A stretch of 64,000 nucleotides of DNA from an uncultured bacterium (GCA_949299935.1 CASGCE010000017.1:62001-126000); one strand, 5' to 3'; shown: positions 34,863-44,622, numbered from the stretch's first letter. Numbers and translations are program-made. Notes: generated by a model from the letters alone, not told the origin.

Positions 34863-35687
34863 ATGGAAATGATAAAGAAATTAAAATTAAGAGATTTTGA
34901 AATAGGTTCAGACAAGCTGACAATTCTGTCGGGGCCTTGTGCTGCGGAAAGCATGGAAATTTTAGAGGAAACGGCAAGAGTTTTAAAGGAAGTTACGGAG
35001 AAATTAGATATTAATTTTGTATTCAAATCATCCTTTGACAAAGCTAATCGCTCGTCTATCAATTCATATAGAGGACCGGGGCTTAAGAGAGGTCTTGAGA
35101 TGCTTAATGCCATCAAATCAAAATATGATGTACCGATAGTAACTGATATACACACGCCCGATCAAGCTTTGCCTGTAAGTGAAGTTGCTGATATAATTCA
35201 AATACCTGCATTTTTATGTCGACAAACTGATTTACTCACGGCAGCAGCGAAGACGGGTAAGATAGTAAACATTAAAAAAGGTCAATTTTTAGCCCCGGAG
35301 CAAATGGGATCTTTGGTTAAGAAAGTAGAAGATTCAGGAAACAATGATATTTTGCTGACTGATCGAGGCACTACCTTTGGTTATAATAATTTAGTGGTTG
35401 ATTTCAGGGCAATACCAATAATGCAGGAATTTGGTTATCCCGTTGTCTTTGATGCAACGCACAGTGTGCAGCTTCCCGGAGCAAACGGGAGTTGTTCGGG
35501 CGGAGATAGACGGTTTGTACCGCCACTTGCAAAAGCGGCAATTGCGGCAGGAGCAAATGCGTTATTTTTTGAAGTACATCCAAACCCTGACAAGGCACTT
35601 TGCGACGGCCCGAATATGATTGCACTTGATGACGTTGAGGAACTTTTTAAACGTTGTAAAGATATTTTTGAGATAGTAAGAAGATGA
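34863..35687 (+). CDS. kdsA: 3-deoxy-8-phosphooctulonate synthase (Kdo8P synthase)
   Basis: Condenses arabinose-5-phosphate with phosphoenolpyruvate to Kdo-8-phosphate, the first committed step to the Kdo of lipopolysaccharide. Signatures: LSGPCAAES, FKSSFDKANRSS, GLKRGLEML, VTDIHTPDQA, FLCRQTDLL, NIKKGQFLAPEQM, VFDATHSVQLPG and FFEVHPNPDKALCDGPN. Length 274 aa is normal. The Cys that binds the metal in metal-dependent forms (Asn in E. coli) appears as NIKKGQ, with the Asn of the metal-independent class. Leaderless-type start; the MBL gene overlaps the stop by 4 bp (ATGA). Confidence 0.95.
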   Translation: MEMIKKLKLRDFEIGSDKLTILSGPCAAESMEILEETARVLKEVTEKLDINFVFKSSFDKANRSSINSYRGPGLKRGLEMLNAIKSKYDVPIVTDIHTPDQALPVSEVADIIQIPAFLCRQTDLLTAAAKTGKIVNIKKGQFLAPEQMGSLVKKVEDSGNNDILLTDRGTTFGYNNLVVDFRAIPIMQEFGYPVVFDATHSVQLPGANGSCSGGDRRFVPPLAKAAIAAGANALFFEVHPNPDKALCDGPNMIALDDVEELFKRCKDIFEIVRR

Positions 35688-36289
35688 ATATAAAAACATA
35701 TATACTAGGTCCGATTGATGCCAATAATTACCTTTTAACAGATTCTGATGAAGCTGTTCTGATAGATTGTTCCGAAATTCATCAGGAAATATTAAAAGAG
35801 CTTGAAAATAAAAAATTAAAGTATATATTGCTTACCCACGGTCATTTTGACCATGTACTTGGTGTAAACGGAATGAGGGAAAAAACGGGTGCCAAAGTTC
35901 TTGTCAATAAATCAGATGTAAAAAGGATGGAAGAATCCGCAAATATTATGCAAACCTTTGGAGTACAGGGCATAAATACTCCGACAGCCGACAGCTACAT
36001 TGATGATGGCGATGTAATCAGATTTGGTAACACCGAAATAAAAGCTATAGCCACGCCCGGTCATACTGAAGGAGGCATGTGTTATCTTGTCGACGACAAA
36101 TTATTTTCAGGTGATACTTTATTTCGGGGAACCGTTGGCAGATGTGATTTACCTGGCGGAAACTTTCAAAAACTTTCAGACAGCGTAAAAAATAAACTTT
36201 TTAATATGACGGAAGACGTAACTGTTTATCCCGGGCATGGACCCGAAACAACTATTGCCTACGAAAAAAAATATAACGAGATAATATAA
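35684..36289 (+). CDS. metallo-beta-lactamase fold hydrolase (GloB-like)
   Basis: MBL-fold hydrolase with all metal ligands: LLTHGHFDHVLG (HxHxDH), TPGHTEGGM, FSGDTLF and YPGHGPETTI. The size (201 aa) and sequence match the YcbL/glyoxalase II-like group, which lack the long substrate-binding C-terminus of true GloB; hydroxyacylglutathione hydrolase activity is possible but unproven. ATGA overlap with kdsA and an 11-bp gap to pheS place it in the kdsA-MBL-pheS operon. Confidence 0.87.
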   Translation: MNIKTYILGPIDANNYLLTDSDEAVLIDCSEIHQEILKELENKKLKYILLTHGHFDHVLGVNGMREKTGAKVLVNKSDVKRMEESANIMQTFGVQGINTPTADSYIDDGDVIRFGNTEIKAIATPGHTEGGMCYLVDDKLFSGDTLFRGTVGRCDLPGGNFQKLSDSVKNKLFNMTEDVTVYPGHGPETTIAYEKKYNEII

Positions 36290-36299
36290 GAGGGATATT

Positions 36300-37334
36300 A
36301 TGAAAACTCAATTGGAAAATATTTACAAAAATGCAGCTCAAGACATTGAAAAAGCTTCCTCAATAACAGATGTAGAGGAAATTCGCGTGAAGTACTTAAG
36401 CAGAAAAGGCGAGTTTAATGAAATTAAAAAAGGCTTAAAAGATTTGCCTGATGAAGATAAAAGGACAATTGGTCAATTGGCAAATGAGATTACACAGAAG
36501 CTTGAATTAGCATTAAAAAATAAATATGATGAATTTTACATAAAAGAACTAAACGAAAAGCTCCAAAGTGAACAACTTGACGTAACCTTACCCGGTAAAT
36601 ATACTCCAATGGGACATATTCATCCTATAACTTCCACTACAGATGAAATTGTATCCATTTTTCAAAATTTAGGATTTTCAGTTATACCTGATAATTTATC
36701 ACCAGAGGTAGAGACAGAATACTATAACTTTGATATGCTAAATGTACCCAAAGACCATCCTGCCAGAGATGTGCAGGACACCTTCTATACCAAAAAAGCG
36801 CCTAATGTGTTATTAAGAAGTCAAACATCCGGTGCACAAATACACGCAATGGAAGGTAAAAATCCACCAATAAGAGTTGTAGCACCCGGCAGAGTATATC
36901 GTAATGAAAATATCAATGCCCGTAAAAATAACTTTTTCCATCAAATTGAAGGATTATATGTTGATAAAGATATAACTTTCGGCGACCTGAAGGGTGTCTT
37001 AAATGAATTTATCAGAATATATTTTGGTGCAAGTCGTCCGACAAGATTCAGGAATAGCTTTTTCCCTTTTACTGAACCATCTGCAGAGGTAGATGTTCAA
37101 TGCATTATGTGTCAGGGTAAAGGCTGCAAAACATGTTCCGGTACAGGTTGGCTTGAAGTTTTAGGCTGCGGTATGGTAGATCCGAATGTTTTGCAAGGGG
37201 TAGGAATTAATCCGGATGTTTATACCGGTTTTGCCTTTGGTATGGGCGTTGAAAGACTTGCAATGCTTAAATACGCAATCGACGACATCAGGCTGTTCTT
37301 TAACGATGATATAAGATTTTTGGAGCAGTTCTGA
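36300..37334 (+). CDS. pheS: phenylalanine-tRNA ligase alpha subunit
   Basis: Alpha chain of the cytosolic alpha2beta2 PheRS. It has the N-terminal coiled tRNA-binding arm (residues ~1-85), then the class II catalytic core: DLPEVETEYYNF-type motif, RSQTSGAQIHAM, VYRNENINARKNNFFHQIEG, FFPFTEPSAEVDVQC and FGMGVERLAMLKY. Cysteines in CIMCQGKGCKTCSGTGW recall the variant with a CxxC insertion seen in several bacteria. Length 344 aa is normal. AGAGGG precedes the ATG. pheT is not next to it; the following gene is on the opposite strand. Confidence 0.95.
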   Translation: MKTQLENIYKNAAQDIEKASSITDVEEIRVKYLSRKGEFNEIKKGLKDLPDEDKRTIGQLANEITQKLELALKNKYDEFYIKELNEKLQSEQLDVTLPGKYTPMGHIHPITSTTDEIVSIFQNLGFSVIPDNLSPEVETEYYNFDMLNVPKDHPARDVQDTFYTKKAPNVLLRSQTSGAQIHAMEGKNPPIRVVAPGRVYRNENINARKNNFFHQIEGLYVDKDITFGDLKGVLNEFIRIYFGASRPTRFRNSFFPFTEPSAEVDVQCIMCQGKGCKTCSGTGWLEVLGCGMVDPNVLQGVGINPDVYTGFAFGMGVERLAMLKYAIDDIRLFFNDDIRFLEQF

Positions 37335-37398
37335 TAAAAATATCCGATTTATATATAGTGATATTCATAAAATAAATTTTTTCTTATTCAATTATTTA

Positions 37399-38457
37399 TC
37401 ACTTGACAACCTTGTTTAATCCGTGAGGTTTGTCAACATTTCGGTGAAGCCGCACTGCAATTTCTAGCGCCAGAAGTTGTATCATTACAGCGACACAAAA
37501 ATACTTAACTATTTTACTTTCACAGTCTATGTTAATGTTGAACGAATACTTTATTTTTACATTTTTATTACCCATAATACAAATAGGCGGATTATATTCC
37601 TCTTTAATTTTGTTCAAGTTTTTAGTTGTAATATAACTAAGGTCGTCCACCAAAATATAAATAAGTACAGCTTTATTGTTCAACACAGCCACATGACCGT
37701 GCATAAATTCACCTAAAATATGTGAAGTTACATTCAGATAAGAGGTTTCTTTAATTTTCAAAGCGGCTTCTTTTGCAAGTGCATATGATATACCATCAGC
37801 ACAGATTACTATATTCTTATATTTAGAAATAAACCTTCCAAGCGACTTAATTTTAGGTCTTAATTTATAAGTTTTGTCAATATATTTAGGTATTGAGATA
37901 ACTTCATTAATATAATTTTCCACATCGATATTTTTAAGTTTGGCAAACTTAAAAGCCAAAAATGTAACACACATCATTTGAGAGGTTAATGATTTAGTTG
38001 CGGCAATACTTCTTTCGACACCGGCGTGGCAACACACCTTATAATCAGACGCATTCCAAATAGTAGAATCCTCTTTATTGGTTATGCATAAAGTTCTGAC
38101 ACCGGATTGTTTTGCTTTTGTCAATGCCTTGTTGGTATCAGAGGTTTCTCCGGACTGTGTTATGAAAATATAAAGCATATTTTCGGCATGAGGAATAACA
38201 GCTTTGAGTAAAAATTCACTGGAATAAATTGCTCTTGCTTCAATATTTGCTATGTTACCGAATATATCGGCGCCGTATCTTGCACAATGGTATGAGGATC
38301 CGCTTGCAACGAATACAATCTGTTCAATACCGGAAGGTACATCAATAAGAATATCATCATTATCACTGATGTATGTATTAACTAAATGTTCAAGAATTTT
38401 TGATTGTTCAAAAATTTCTTGCTCCATACTGCTTTTTCTTTTTCTAAAAAACATCAT
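37399..38457 (-). CDS. GlmS-like double-SIS sugar isomerase
   Basis: Two SIS domains (residues ~45-170 and ~205-330) with the GlmS isomerase motifs VASGSSYHCARYGADIF, FITQSGETSDTNKAL, SIAATKSLTSQM, the second-site EAALKIKETSYL and EFMHGHVAVL, and the terminal VDKPHGLNKVVK. The glutaminase domain of GlmS is missing, so it cannot use glutamine; it may act as a sugar-phosphate isomerase or deaminase (AgaS/FrlB-like). A Lys, Arg-rich N-terminus precedes it. The ATG follows the gatB stop codon directly (TAAATG), so translation is coupled. Confidence 0.82.
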   Translation of the reverse strand: MMFFRKRKSSMEQEIFEQSKILEHLVNTYISDNDDILIDVPSGIEQIVFVASGSSYHCARYGADIFGNIANIEARAIYSSEFLLKAVIPHAENMLYIFITQSGETSDTNKALTKAKQSGVRTLCITNKEDSTIWNASDYKVCCHAGVERSIAATKSLTSQMMCVTFLAFKFAKLKNIDVENYINEVISIPKYIDKTYKLRPKIKSLGRFISKYKNIVICADGISYALAKEAALKIKETSYLNVTSHILGEFMHGHVAVLNNKAVLIYILVDDLSYITTKNLNKIKEEYNPPICIMGNKNVKIKYSFNINIDCESKIVKYFCVAVMIQLLALEIAVRLHRNVDKPHGLNKVVK

Positions 38458-39900
38458 TTACCCCAAAATTTCCTTAAGCAATTCATTTACGGTTTTGGGA
38501 TTAGCTCTGCCTTTAGTCTCTTTCATAACCTGTCCCACAAAGAAGCCCAAAAGTTGAACTTTACCGCCTTTATAGGCAGCAACTTGATCAGGATTAGCTT
38601 CAACTACTTTTTGTACTATTTCTTTAATGGCGCCTATATCTGAAATCTGGCTTAATCCTCTTTCATCAACAATTTGAGAAGCTTTTTTACCTTCTTTCAT
38701 CATATCAAAAATAATTTGTTTACCGATATTGTTGGAAATTGTTCCTTTTTCAATCAAAGAAATTAACTCAGCAAGGTTTTCGGGAGTTAATTTAGTTTCA
38801 TTAATTTCGAGCTTTTCTTCCTTAAGGTAAGCGGCTATTTCACCCATTATAAAATTTACGGCGATTTTGGGTGTAGCACCAAGTTTAAGAACTTCGTCAA
38901 AGAATAAGGCAAGTCCCATCTGCTCCACAATAACATTTGCATCATACTCGCTCAAGCCTAAACCCATATAGCGTTTACGTTTAGCTGAAGGAAGCTCAGG
39001 CATTTTTGCTCTTATTTCTTCAACCCATTCTCTTGAAATTTCCAAAGGCATCAAATCAGGTTCAGGGAAATATCTATAGTCATGGGCATCTTCCTTGCCC
39101 CGCATTGAACGGGTTTCTCTGGAGTTATCATCCCACAATCTTGTTTCTTGAACTACTTTCCCGCCTTCTTCAACAATTTCAATTTGTCTGTCAATTTCGT
39201 ATTCAATAGCTCTTTGAAGAGCAGAAAAGCTGTTTACGTTTTTAATTTCAGCACGAGTACCGAATTCTTTAGAGCCCTTTGGCATAATAGAAATATTGGC
39301 GTCACATCTCATAGAGCCTTCTTCAAGGTTACCGTCACAAACACCGATATATCTTACAATATTACGCAATTCCTCCATATAAGCTCTTGCCTCATCAGAG
39401 CTTCTCATATCAGGCTCAGAAACGATTTCCAAAAGCGGGGTTCCGGCTCTGTTTAAATCCACCAAAGAATAACTTGAGCCTGCCAAACCATCAGCACCTG
39501 CGTGGACAAGTTTGCCTGCATCTTCTTCTAAATGAGCACGGGTAATACCAATTCTTTTACCGGCTATATCAATATAACCATTAACACAAATCGGTTCATC
39601 ATATTGAGAAATTTGATAACCTTTCGGCAAATCAGGATAGAAGTATTGTTTTCTGTCAAATTTGCAACGTGCAGGAATCTCGCAATTCAAGGCAAGCCCT
39701 GTCAAAATACCCATATTAACAGCCTCTTTATTCAATACAGGCAAAACACCCGGCATACCCAAAGTAATCGGGCTAACCTCGGTATTTTGCTCCTTACCGA
39801 ATTCACAACCGTCCGGTGCAAAGATTTTAGATTTGGTTTTTAGCTGTGCGTGTACTTCCAAACCAATAACTACTTCGTATTTATCTCTCAGATTTTCCAT
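38458..39900 (-). CDS. gatB: Asp/Glu-tRNA(Asn/Gln) amidotransferase subunit B
   Basis: Subunit B of GatCAB, which amidates misacylated Glu-tRNA(Gln) and Asp-tRNA(Asn). Signatures: EVVIGLEVHAQLKTKSKIF, FDRKQYFYPDLPKGYQISQYD, RAHLEEDAGKLVH, DLNRAGTPLLEIVSEPDMRS, DYRYFPEPDLMPLE and a C-terminal YqeY/GatB tail (QVMKETKGRANPKTVNELL). Length 480 aa is full. Strong AAGGAG ribosome site and an extended -10 upstream. gatA and gatC are not in the window. Confidence 0.96.
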   Translation of the reverse strand: MENLRDKYEVVIGLEVHAQLKTKSKIFAPDGCEFGKEQNTEVSPITLGMPGVLPVLNKEAVNMGILTGLALNCEIPARCKFDRKQYFYPDLPKGYQISQYDEPICVNGYIDIAGKRIGITRAHLEEDAGKLVHAGADGLAGSSYSLVDLNRAGTPLLEIVSEPDMRSSDEARAYMEELRNIVRYIGVCDGNLEEGSMRCDANISIMPKGSKEFGTRAEIKNVNSFSALQRAIEYEIDRQIEIVEEGGKVVQETRLWDDNSRETRSMRGKEDAHDYRYFPEPDLMPLEISREWVEEIRAKMPELPSAKRKRYMGLGLSEYDANVIVEQMGLALFFDEVLKLGATPKIAVNFIMGEIAAYLKEEKLEINETKLTPENLAELISLIEKGTISNNIGKQIIFDMMKEGKKASQIVDERGLSQISDIGAIKEIVQKVVEANPDQVAAYKGGKVQLLGFFVGQVMKETKGRANPKTVNELLKEILG

Positions 39901-39922
39901 GATATCTCCTTATTCTAGGGAC

Positions 39923-39931
39923 ATTATAACA
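39923..39931 (-). promoter_or_regulatory. extended -10 promoter of gatB
   Basis: On the minus strand TGT then TATAAT, ~23 bases before the ATG, with AAGGAG between: a leadered, Shine-Dalgarno start that contrasts with the leaderless set. Confidence 0.6.
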
Positions 39932-39956
39932 TAAAGATTTGTAAAAAAGTGTTTAT

Positions 39957-40544
39957 TTATCTTGCGTAAATTGCATTTTTATCAACATTTAACTCCGACG
40001 GAGTATATGTTTTTAAATAATCAATAACTTCCTGCGGATTTTGTGCAAAATAATAAAGACTTCTAACATTTTTGTTTGCATATTTTTGTTCAATTACATC
40101 TTCAAAAAAGTCATTGAGCTTGTTGTAAAAACCATTTGTATTTAAAAGTACTATAGGTTTTTTATTGTAGCCCAATTGTTTTTGTACAATCATCTCCGAT
40201 AATTCTTCCAGGGTTCCGAACCCGCCAGGTAAAGCTACAACTGCATCAGATATACTGTCTATTTTGGCTTTTCTTTCTCTCATGCCTTCAGTTACAAAAA
40301 ACTCATCACAACCGTCTGTGAAAACACCCATACTCTGGAGCTTTTCAGGCATAACGCCTGTAAGCTTTGCGCCATATGCCTTTGCTGCACCAGCACAAGC
40401 CCACATTAAACCCAAATTACTGCCGCCATAGACCATATCATAACCGTTTTCGGCAATTAACCTGCCCAACTCAGTTGCATCTTTGTAATATACGGGTGAT
40501 AAAAAATTTGAAGATGATGCAAAAATACAAATCCTTTTAATCAT
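39957..40544 (-). CDS. LOG-family nucleotide 5'-monophosphate phosphoribohydrolase
   Basis: Cytosolic LOG/TIGR00730 family: splits (cytokinin) nucleoside 5'-monophosphates into base and ribose-5-phosphate. Family motifs GGSNLGLMWACAGAA, MRERKAKIDSISDAVVALPGGFGTLEELSE (PGGxGTxxE) and QKQLGYNKKPIVLLN are intact. Length ~195 aa. The GTG at 40556 is in frame, but AGGTGG before the ATG at 40544 and the family start favour 40544. The ATG overlaps the end of the upstream gene by 8 bp. Confidence 0.9.
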   Translation of the reverse strand: MIKRICIFASSSNFLSPVYYKDATELGRLIAENGYDMVYGGSNLGLMWACAGAAKAYGAKLTGVMPEKLQSMGVFTDGCDEFFVTEGMRERKAKIDSISDAVVALPGGFGTLEELSEMIVQKQLGYNKKPIVLLNTNGFYNKLNDFFEDVIEQKYANKNVRSLYYFAQNPQEVIDYLKTYTPSELNVDKNAIYAR

Positions 40545-41181
40545 TAAATTCACCACCTATTCTGTAAAAATAAGAACAGTAAACACCTTTACCCGTTTCT
40601 GAACAATCCTCTGATAATGTTTCCATACTTTTTTCATAACCGAACGGACGGATTTTACCTTCATCAAAAATATACACACCGAAAATATCTTTACCCCAGG
40701 TGTTTGGAGGCAAAACACCGTTTATGTCGAACATCATCATAAACCAGGGTGAATTATTTTTATATTTTACCAAATCTTTAATTCCTACCAGCTGCATTCC
40801 GTTATCCGCAAAATAAATGTCACTAAAATAATAATAATTGTCTTTAGGCACTCTATTGCCATTCATAAATCTTGGTTTATAACGTCTGGGGAATTTATCT
40901 GTTTTATGAATTCGAAGATAAGGCTTGATAAGCTGAAGAAGTAATTTTTCCCTTTGCTCAGCAGTTTCAGCTTTAGAAAAACTTTTTAATATCTCATCAT
41001 CAGTCTGAGCATTAATTACCGTAAACATGTATGCTACCTTATTGTATCGGTCATTCCACTTCGAAATCAACCCGGCTTGAAAGTAATTTTCTATTTTTAC
41101 GGGCACAAAAAGCATTACCAATCCCAACAGTACGAATAATGTAATTGAATATTCAAGTTTCCAAAACTTTTTCTTTGCCAT
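40537..41181 (-). CDS. membrane-anchored protein with a pseudopilin-like C-terminal motif
   Basis: Family not named. One membrane helix (YSITLFVLLGLVMLFVPV, residues ~10-27) precedes a hydrophilic domain. Near the C-terminus FDINGVLPPNTWGKDIFGVYIF matches the motif seen in the pseudopilin at 55432-56244 (DVNGMKGPNKWGYDLFDF) and the broken pilin at 10898-12004. The prepilin peptidase leader is missing, although KLEYSITLFVLLG is loosely similar in layout; the paired cysteines near the end also fit a pseudopilin-type domain. It sits between the PHP and LOG genes; the start is 3 bp after the PHP stop and lacks a clear ribosome site. Confidence 0.65.
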   Translation of the reverse strand: MAKKKFWKLEYSITLFVLLGLVMLFVPVKIENYFQAGLISKWNDRYNKVAYMFTVINAQTDDEILKSFSKAETAEQREKLLLQLIKPYLRIHKTDKFPRRYKPRFMNGNRVPKDNYYYFSDIYFADNGMQLVGIKDLVKYKNNSPWFMMMFDINGVLPPNTWGKDIFGVYIFDEGKIRPFGYEKSMETLSEDCSETGKGVYCSYFYRIGGEFND

Positions 41182-41184
41182 AGT

Positions 41185-42039
41185 TCACGCCATATCTATT
41201 AATTTTTTTTCCTTAACAAGTTTATCATACACCCAATCCGGCACAAAATGTTTACCCAGAATTATTTGTCCGTTCATAATATTGGGCGTGTGAAAATCAG
41301 AGCCACCCGTCACAATCAAACCTAATTCTTCCGCCATTGAGGAAAAATACTCAACGCAAGCCGGAGAGTGCTTTCTGTGGTATGCCTCAATACCCCTCAA
41401 CCCGTAATTCATAAGGTCTTTTATTAGAGTTTCTGCTATATCCAAATCGTGAGGATGTGCTATTACCGGAACTCCGCCGGCATCGTATATAATTTCGACG
41501 GCATCTTGAGGTGAAACCGTTTTTCTTTGCACATATACCGGAGAATTATCATGAATATATTTTGCATAGGCATCCATAACGTTAGTAGTGCCACCTGCGT
41601 TGGTTATCGCTTTTGCAATATGAGGGCGTCCTATACTACCGCCTTCAGCAACCATTTTTTTCACATTTTCAAATTTGATTTTTATACCTTCTTTTTTTGC
41701 CAAAAGTGTCAATATTTCTTTTGTTTGTTTAATCCTAGCCTGTTGTTGGTTTTTTAACATCGTCTGGAAATCGCTGTCCTCCGGATTCATAAAATATCCG
41801 AGTATATGTACTTCATTGTTTTTGTATAAAGTATTTATCTCAATCCCGCGAATAAGCTCAATTTTATCCTCTAATCCTTTCTCTTTAATATAATTTTGTG
41901 CCACATCATATGCAAGAACGTTATCATGATCAGTAATTGCTATTGCCTGAAGCCCGACATCAATAGCCGTATCGATAATCTTTTCGGGCGAAAAAACGCC
42001 GTCTGAATAATAGGTATGGATATGCAAATCAGTCTTCAT
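41185..42039 (-). CDS. PHP-domain phosphoesterase (RNase AM/TrpH-like)
   Basis: PHP metal-dependent phosphoesterase with HIHTYYSDG, ITDHDN, EINTLY, GRPHIAKAI, AHPHD and GGSDFHT, the full trinuclear metal set. The size (284 aa) and pattern match the YciV/TrpH group, for which E. coli RNase AM is a 5'-3' exonuclease acting on RNA and 3',5'-bisphosphonucleotides. It overlaps ymdB by 11 bp and has GAGGG before the ATG. The neighbours RNase Y and YmdB also act on RNA. Confidence 0.88.
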   Translation of the reverse strand: MKTDLHIHTYYSDGVFSPEKIIDTAIDVGLQAIAITDHDNVLAYDVAQNYIKEKGLEDKIELIRGIEINTLYKNNEVHILGYFMNPEDSDFQTMLKNQQQARIKQTKEILTLLAKKEGIKIKFENVKKMVAEGGSIGRPHIAKAITNAGGTTNVMDAYAKYIHDNSPVYVQRKTVSPQDAVEIIYDAGGVPVIAHPHDLDIAETLIKDLMNYGLRGIEAYHRKHSPACVEYFSSMAEELGLIVTGGSDFHTPNIMNGQIILGKHFVPDWVYDKLVKEKKLIDMA

Positions 42040-42847
42040 TTATTCCCTCATTTCTACTATACAAAACTCTTTTTATAGCAATAGTATAACCTGTTAACGG
42101 TTCTATCTCCAATTCGACCGCATTAACCTGAACATTTTTACCGTCAGCCACTTCATATCTTTCTGGTATACCTGTAACAAATCTGGTTAGGGAAGTTTTG
42201 TATTCCATACCTATAACTCCGTCTGAAGCACCGCAAAAGCCTACATCCGTTATGTATCCCATGTTATTCATTATAGACTCATCAGAAGTCTGGACATGCG
42301 TATGTGTACCTACAAATGCACTTACACCAAGTTCAGAACAATATTTGCCAAAGCAAACTTTTTCTGCTGTGGCTTCTGCATGGAAATCTACAATCACTAT
42401 CGGAGTTATTTGCTTTAATCTCTTTATTTCTTCAATTATAAAATCCCACTGAAAGTCTACAACATTTATGAATACTTTGCCTAAAACATTTATAACTCCG
42501 ATCTTATATCCACAACAGTCAAAAATACCGGCTCCCACACCCTTTACGCCTTTTGGATAATTTATGGGACGGATTAGCTTTTCTGCATTGTCTATAAAAC
42601 TAAAGATATCACGTTTGTCCCAAATGTGGTTTCCGCTTGTCATACAATCGATGCCATAACCTATAAGCTCATTATAATTTTTTTCTGTAAGGCCAAAACC
42701 GTGCGAAGCATTTTCAACATTTGCAATAACGAAATCATATTTTTCGATATTTTCTGATAGAAAATCACGCACAACTAATCTGCCTGGTCTTCCTACCAAA
42801 TCACCTAAAAATATAATTTTTAAAAGTTTTTTATCAGCTTTTGACAT
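42029..42847 (-). CDS. ymdB: YmdB-type metallophosphoesterase
   Basis: TIGR00282/YmdB family phosphodiesterase that hydrolyses 2',3'-cyclic nucleotides in vitro and affects biofilm and motility choices in Bacillus. Motifs: IIFLGDLVGRPGR, ANVENASHGFG, TSGNHIWDKRD, VDFHAEATAEK and GTHTHVQTSDE. Length 272 aa is normal. It follows rny by 35 bp with a hairpin in between, the same order as ymdA(rny)-ymdB in Bacillus. Confidence 0.93.
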   Translation of the reverse strand: MSKADKKLLKIIFLGDLVGRPGRLVVRDFLSENIEKYDFVIANVENASHGFGLTEKNYNELIGYGIDCMTSGNHIWDKRDIFSFIDNAEKLIRPINYPKGVKGVGAGIFDCCGYKIGVINVLGKVFINVVDFQWDFIIEEIKRLKQITPIVIVDFHAEATAEKVCFGKYCSELGVSAFVGTHTHVQTSDESIMNNMGYITDVGFCGASDGVIGMEYKTSLTRFVTGIPERYEVADGKNVQVNAVELEIEPLTGYTIAIKRVLYSRNEGINED

Positions 42848-42861
42848 TGATATTCCCTGAA

Positions 42862-42884
42862 AAGAGCAGGGTAAACCTGCTCTT
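42862..42884 (-). terminator. hairpin at the rny stop codon (partial terminator)
   Basis: AAGAGCAGG / CCTGCTCTT stem with a 5-base loop, overlapping the rny stop and followed on the minus strand by CTTTTC. The short T tract suggests attenuation or an mRNA-processing site between rny and ymdB rather than full termination. Confidence 0.6.
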
Positions 42885-44403
42885 ATTTTGCTATTTCTGT
42901 GGTTCTGAATTCTCTTACAACTGTTACCCTAATTTGACCCGGATAATCAATTTCATCTTCAATTCGCTTTGCGACATCTCTTGCGAGTTTTTGTGACGCT
43001 AAATCATCAAACATCTCGGCCTGAACAATAATCCTTACTTCACGACCTGCCTGTACAGCAAATGACTGCTTAATACCTTCATAACTATTAACAATTTCTT
43101 CAATTTTTTGAAGCCGTTTAATATAAATTTCCAAAGTATCACGCCTTGCACCGGGTCTGCCTGCTGAAATAGCATCGGCAATTTTCACAAGCACCGCCTC
43201 TATGGTATTTGCCACAATATCATCGTGGTGAGCCTCTATTGCGTGAATAATCTCAGGTTTTTCACCATATCTGGTTGCAAGCTCGACACCTAACTGAATA
43301 TGTGTGCCTTCTTGAGTTTGATCGACCGCTTTTCCTATATCATGTAAAAGTCCTGCGCGCTTTGCAACTGCTTCATTAGCACCAAGCTCGGCAGCAAGCA
43401 TTCCCGCTATATGACCGACTTCCAAAGAATGTTTCAAAACATTTTGACCGTAGCTTGTTCTGTAATATAATCGGCCTAATGTTTTAATAAGTTCCTTATT
43501 TAAACCCATCACTCCCATTTCGAAGGCTGCATTTTCACCTTCTGTCCAAATTTTCTTTTCAATTTCTTCTCTGGCTTTTTCAACCATTTCTTCAATTCTT
43601 ACAGGGTGAATGCGGCCGTCTACGATAAGTTTTTCTAATGCCAACTTCGCAATTTCTCGTCTTACCGGATCAAAACTTGATAATACAACTGCTTCAGGTG
43701 TATCGTCAATAATTAAATCCACACCTGTTAAAGTCTCTAATGCTCTGATATTTCGTCCTTCACGACCAATTATTCGTCCCTTCATTTCATCACTCGGTAA
43801 TGCAACTACGGAAACTGTAGTTTCTACAACTTGTTCTATCATGCACCTTTGCATTGTTGTTGAAAGTATTTCCTTTGATTTTTCCAGAGCATTTTCTCTT
43901 ATTTTTGCTTCATTTTCTCTGATTAACTGCATCTGTTCTTGGGCCAGATCCTGCTTCAATTGTTCAAAAAGCATGTTTTTTGCTTCTTCAGCTGACATGC
44001 CGGAAATTCTTTCAAGTTCAGTTGTTTGTTTTTGAACAATTTCGGCCAAGTAGTCTTCTTTTTCCAGAAGTTCGTCAAGTTTTCTTTGTAATTGCAAATC
44101 TTTATCGGTATATTCTTGAATTTTATCCTCAAGCATATCCTCACGTTTTGCGAGCTTTTGCTCTAAACGATTAATTTCTTGTCTGCGTTCTCGTTCTTCT
44201 TCATTAAGTTTTTCTCTGTCGTTTTGCAGTTCTTCAATTGCTTTAATTTTTGCTTCTTTAAGTAAGAGCTTTTCCTTTTCTTCCAAATCCAACCGGTCTT
44301 GTTGACTGCTTTGCAGTACACTTTTGACCTTATTTTGCTGAATTATCAGCACAGCGATTAAAATTATTACCAAAATAATCGCAGCAACTAATAATAAGTC
44401 CAT
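42883..44403 (-). CDS. rny: ribonuclease Y
   Basis: Membrane-anchored endoribonuclease that starts mRNA decay. One N-terminal helix ([19 protein letters not shown]), a long charged coiled coil (residues ~25-190), a KH domain ([21 protein letters not shown] at ~205) and an HD domain ([20 protein letters not shown]). Length 506 aa is normal. AAGG lies 11 bases before the ATG. It heads a leftward chain with ymdB, a PHP nuclease, the pseudopilin-like gene and LOG. Confidence 0.96.
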   Translation of the reverse strand: MDLLLVAAIILVIILIAVLIIQQNKVKSVLQSSQQDRLDLEEKEKLLLKEAKIKAIEELQNDREKLNEEERERRQEINRLEQKLAKREDMLEDKIQEYTDKDLQLQRKLDELLEKEDYLAEIVQKQTTELERISGMSAEEAKNMLFEQLKQDLAQEQMQLIRENEAKIRENALEKSKEILSTTMQRCMIEQVVETTVSVVALPSDEMKGRIIGREGRNIRALETLTGVDLIIDDTPEAVVLSSFDPVRREIAKLALEKLIVDGRIHPVRIEEMVEKAREEIEKKIWTEGENAAFEMGVMGLNKELIKTLGRLYYRTSYGQNVLKHSLEVGHIAGMLAAELGANEAVAKRAGLLHDIGKAVDQTQEGTHIQLGVELATRYGEKPEIIHAIEAHHDDIVANTIEAVLVKIADAISAGRPGARRDTLEIYIKRLQKIEEIVNSYEGIKQSFAVQAGREVRIIVQAEMFDDLASQKLARDVAKRIEDEIDYPGQIRVTVVREFRTTEIAK

Positions 44404-44592
44404 AAGTTTATACCTTATCCTATTCTATTTTTCATATAATACACGCATTGCCCGATACATATATCCTATCGAGCTTCTGATTATTAATACTTAACCGAAT
44501 TTTAATGCATATATTTCCAAAAAATATTATCCTACTACATCTGACAATATTCTACCATGACATGTGTATTTTGTATATAGGTAGTTTAAAAT

Positions 44593-44622
44593 TTGATACA
44601 AATATGTTAATAGTGTTATAAT
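44593..44622 (+). promoter_or_regulatory. promoter of pepA
   Basis: TTGATA (44593-44598), an 18-bp spacer, TGT-TATAAT (44617-44622), then a short leader with AAGGAG before the ATG at 44646. Confidence 0.7.

Noticed and set aside
36300-37334. pheS missing partner as a sign of gene loss
   Set aside because: pheS and pheT are unlinked in many bacteria, so absence of pheT here means little.
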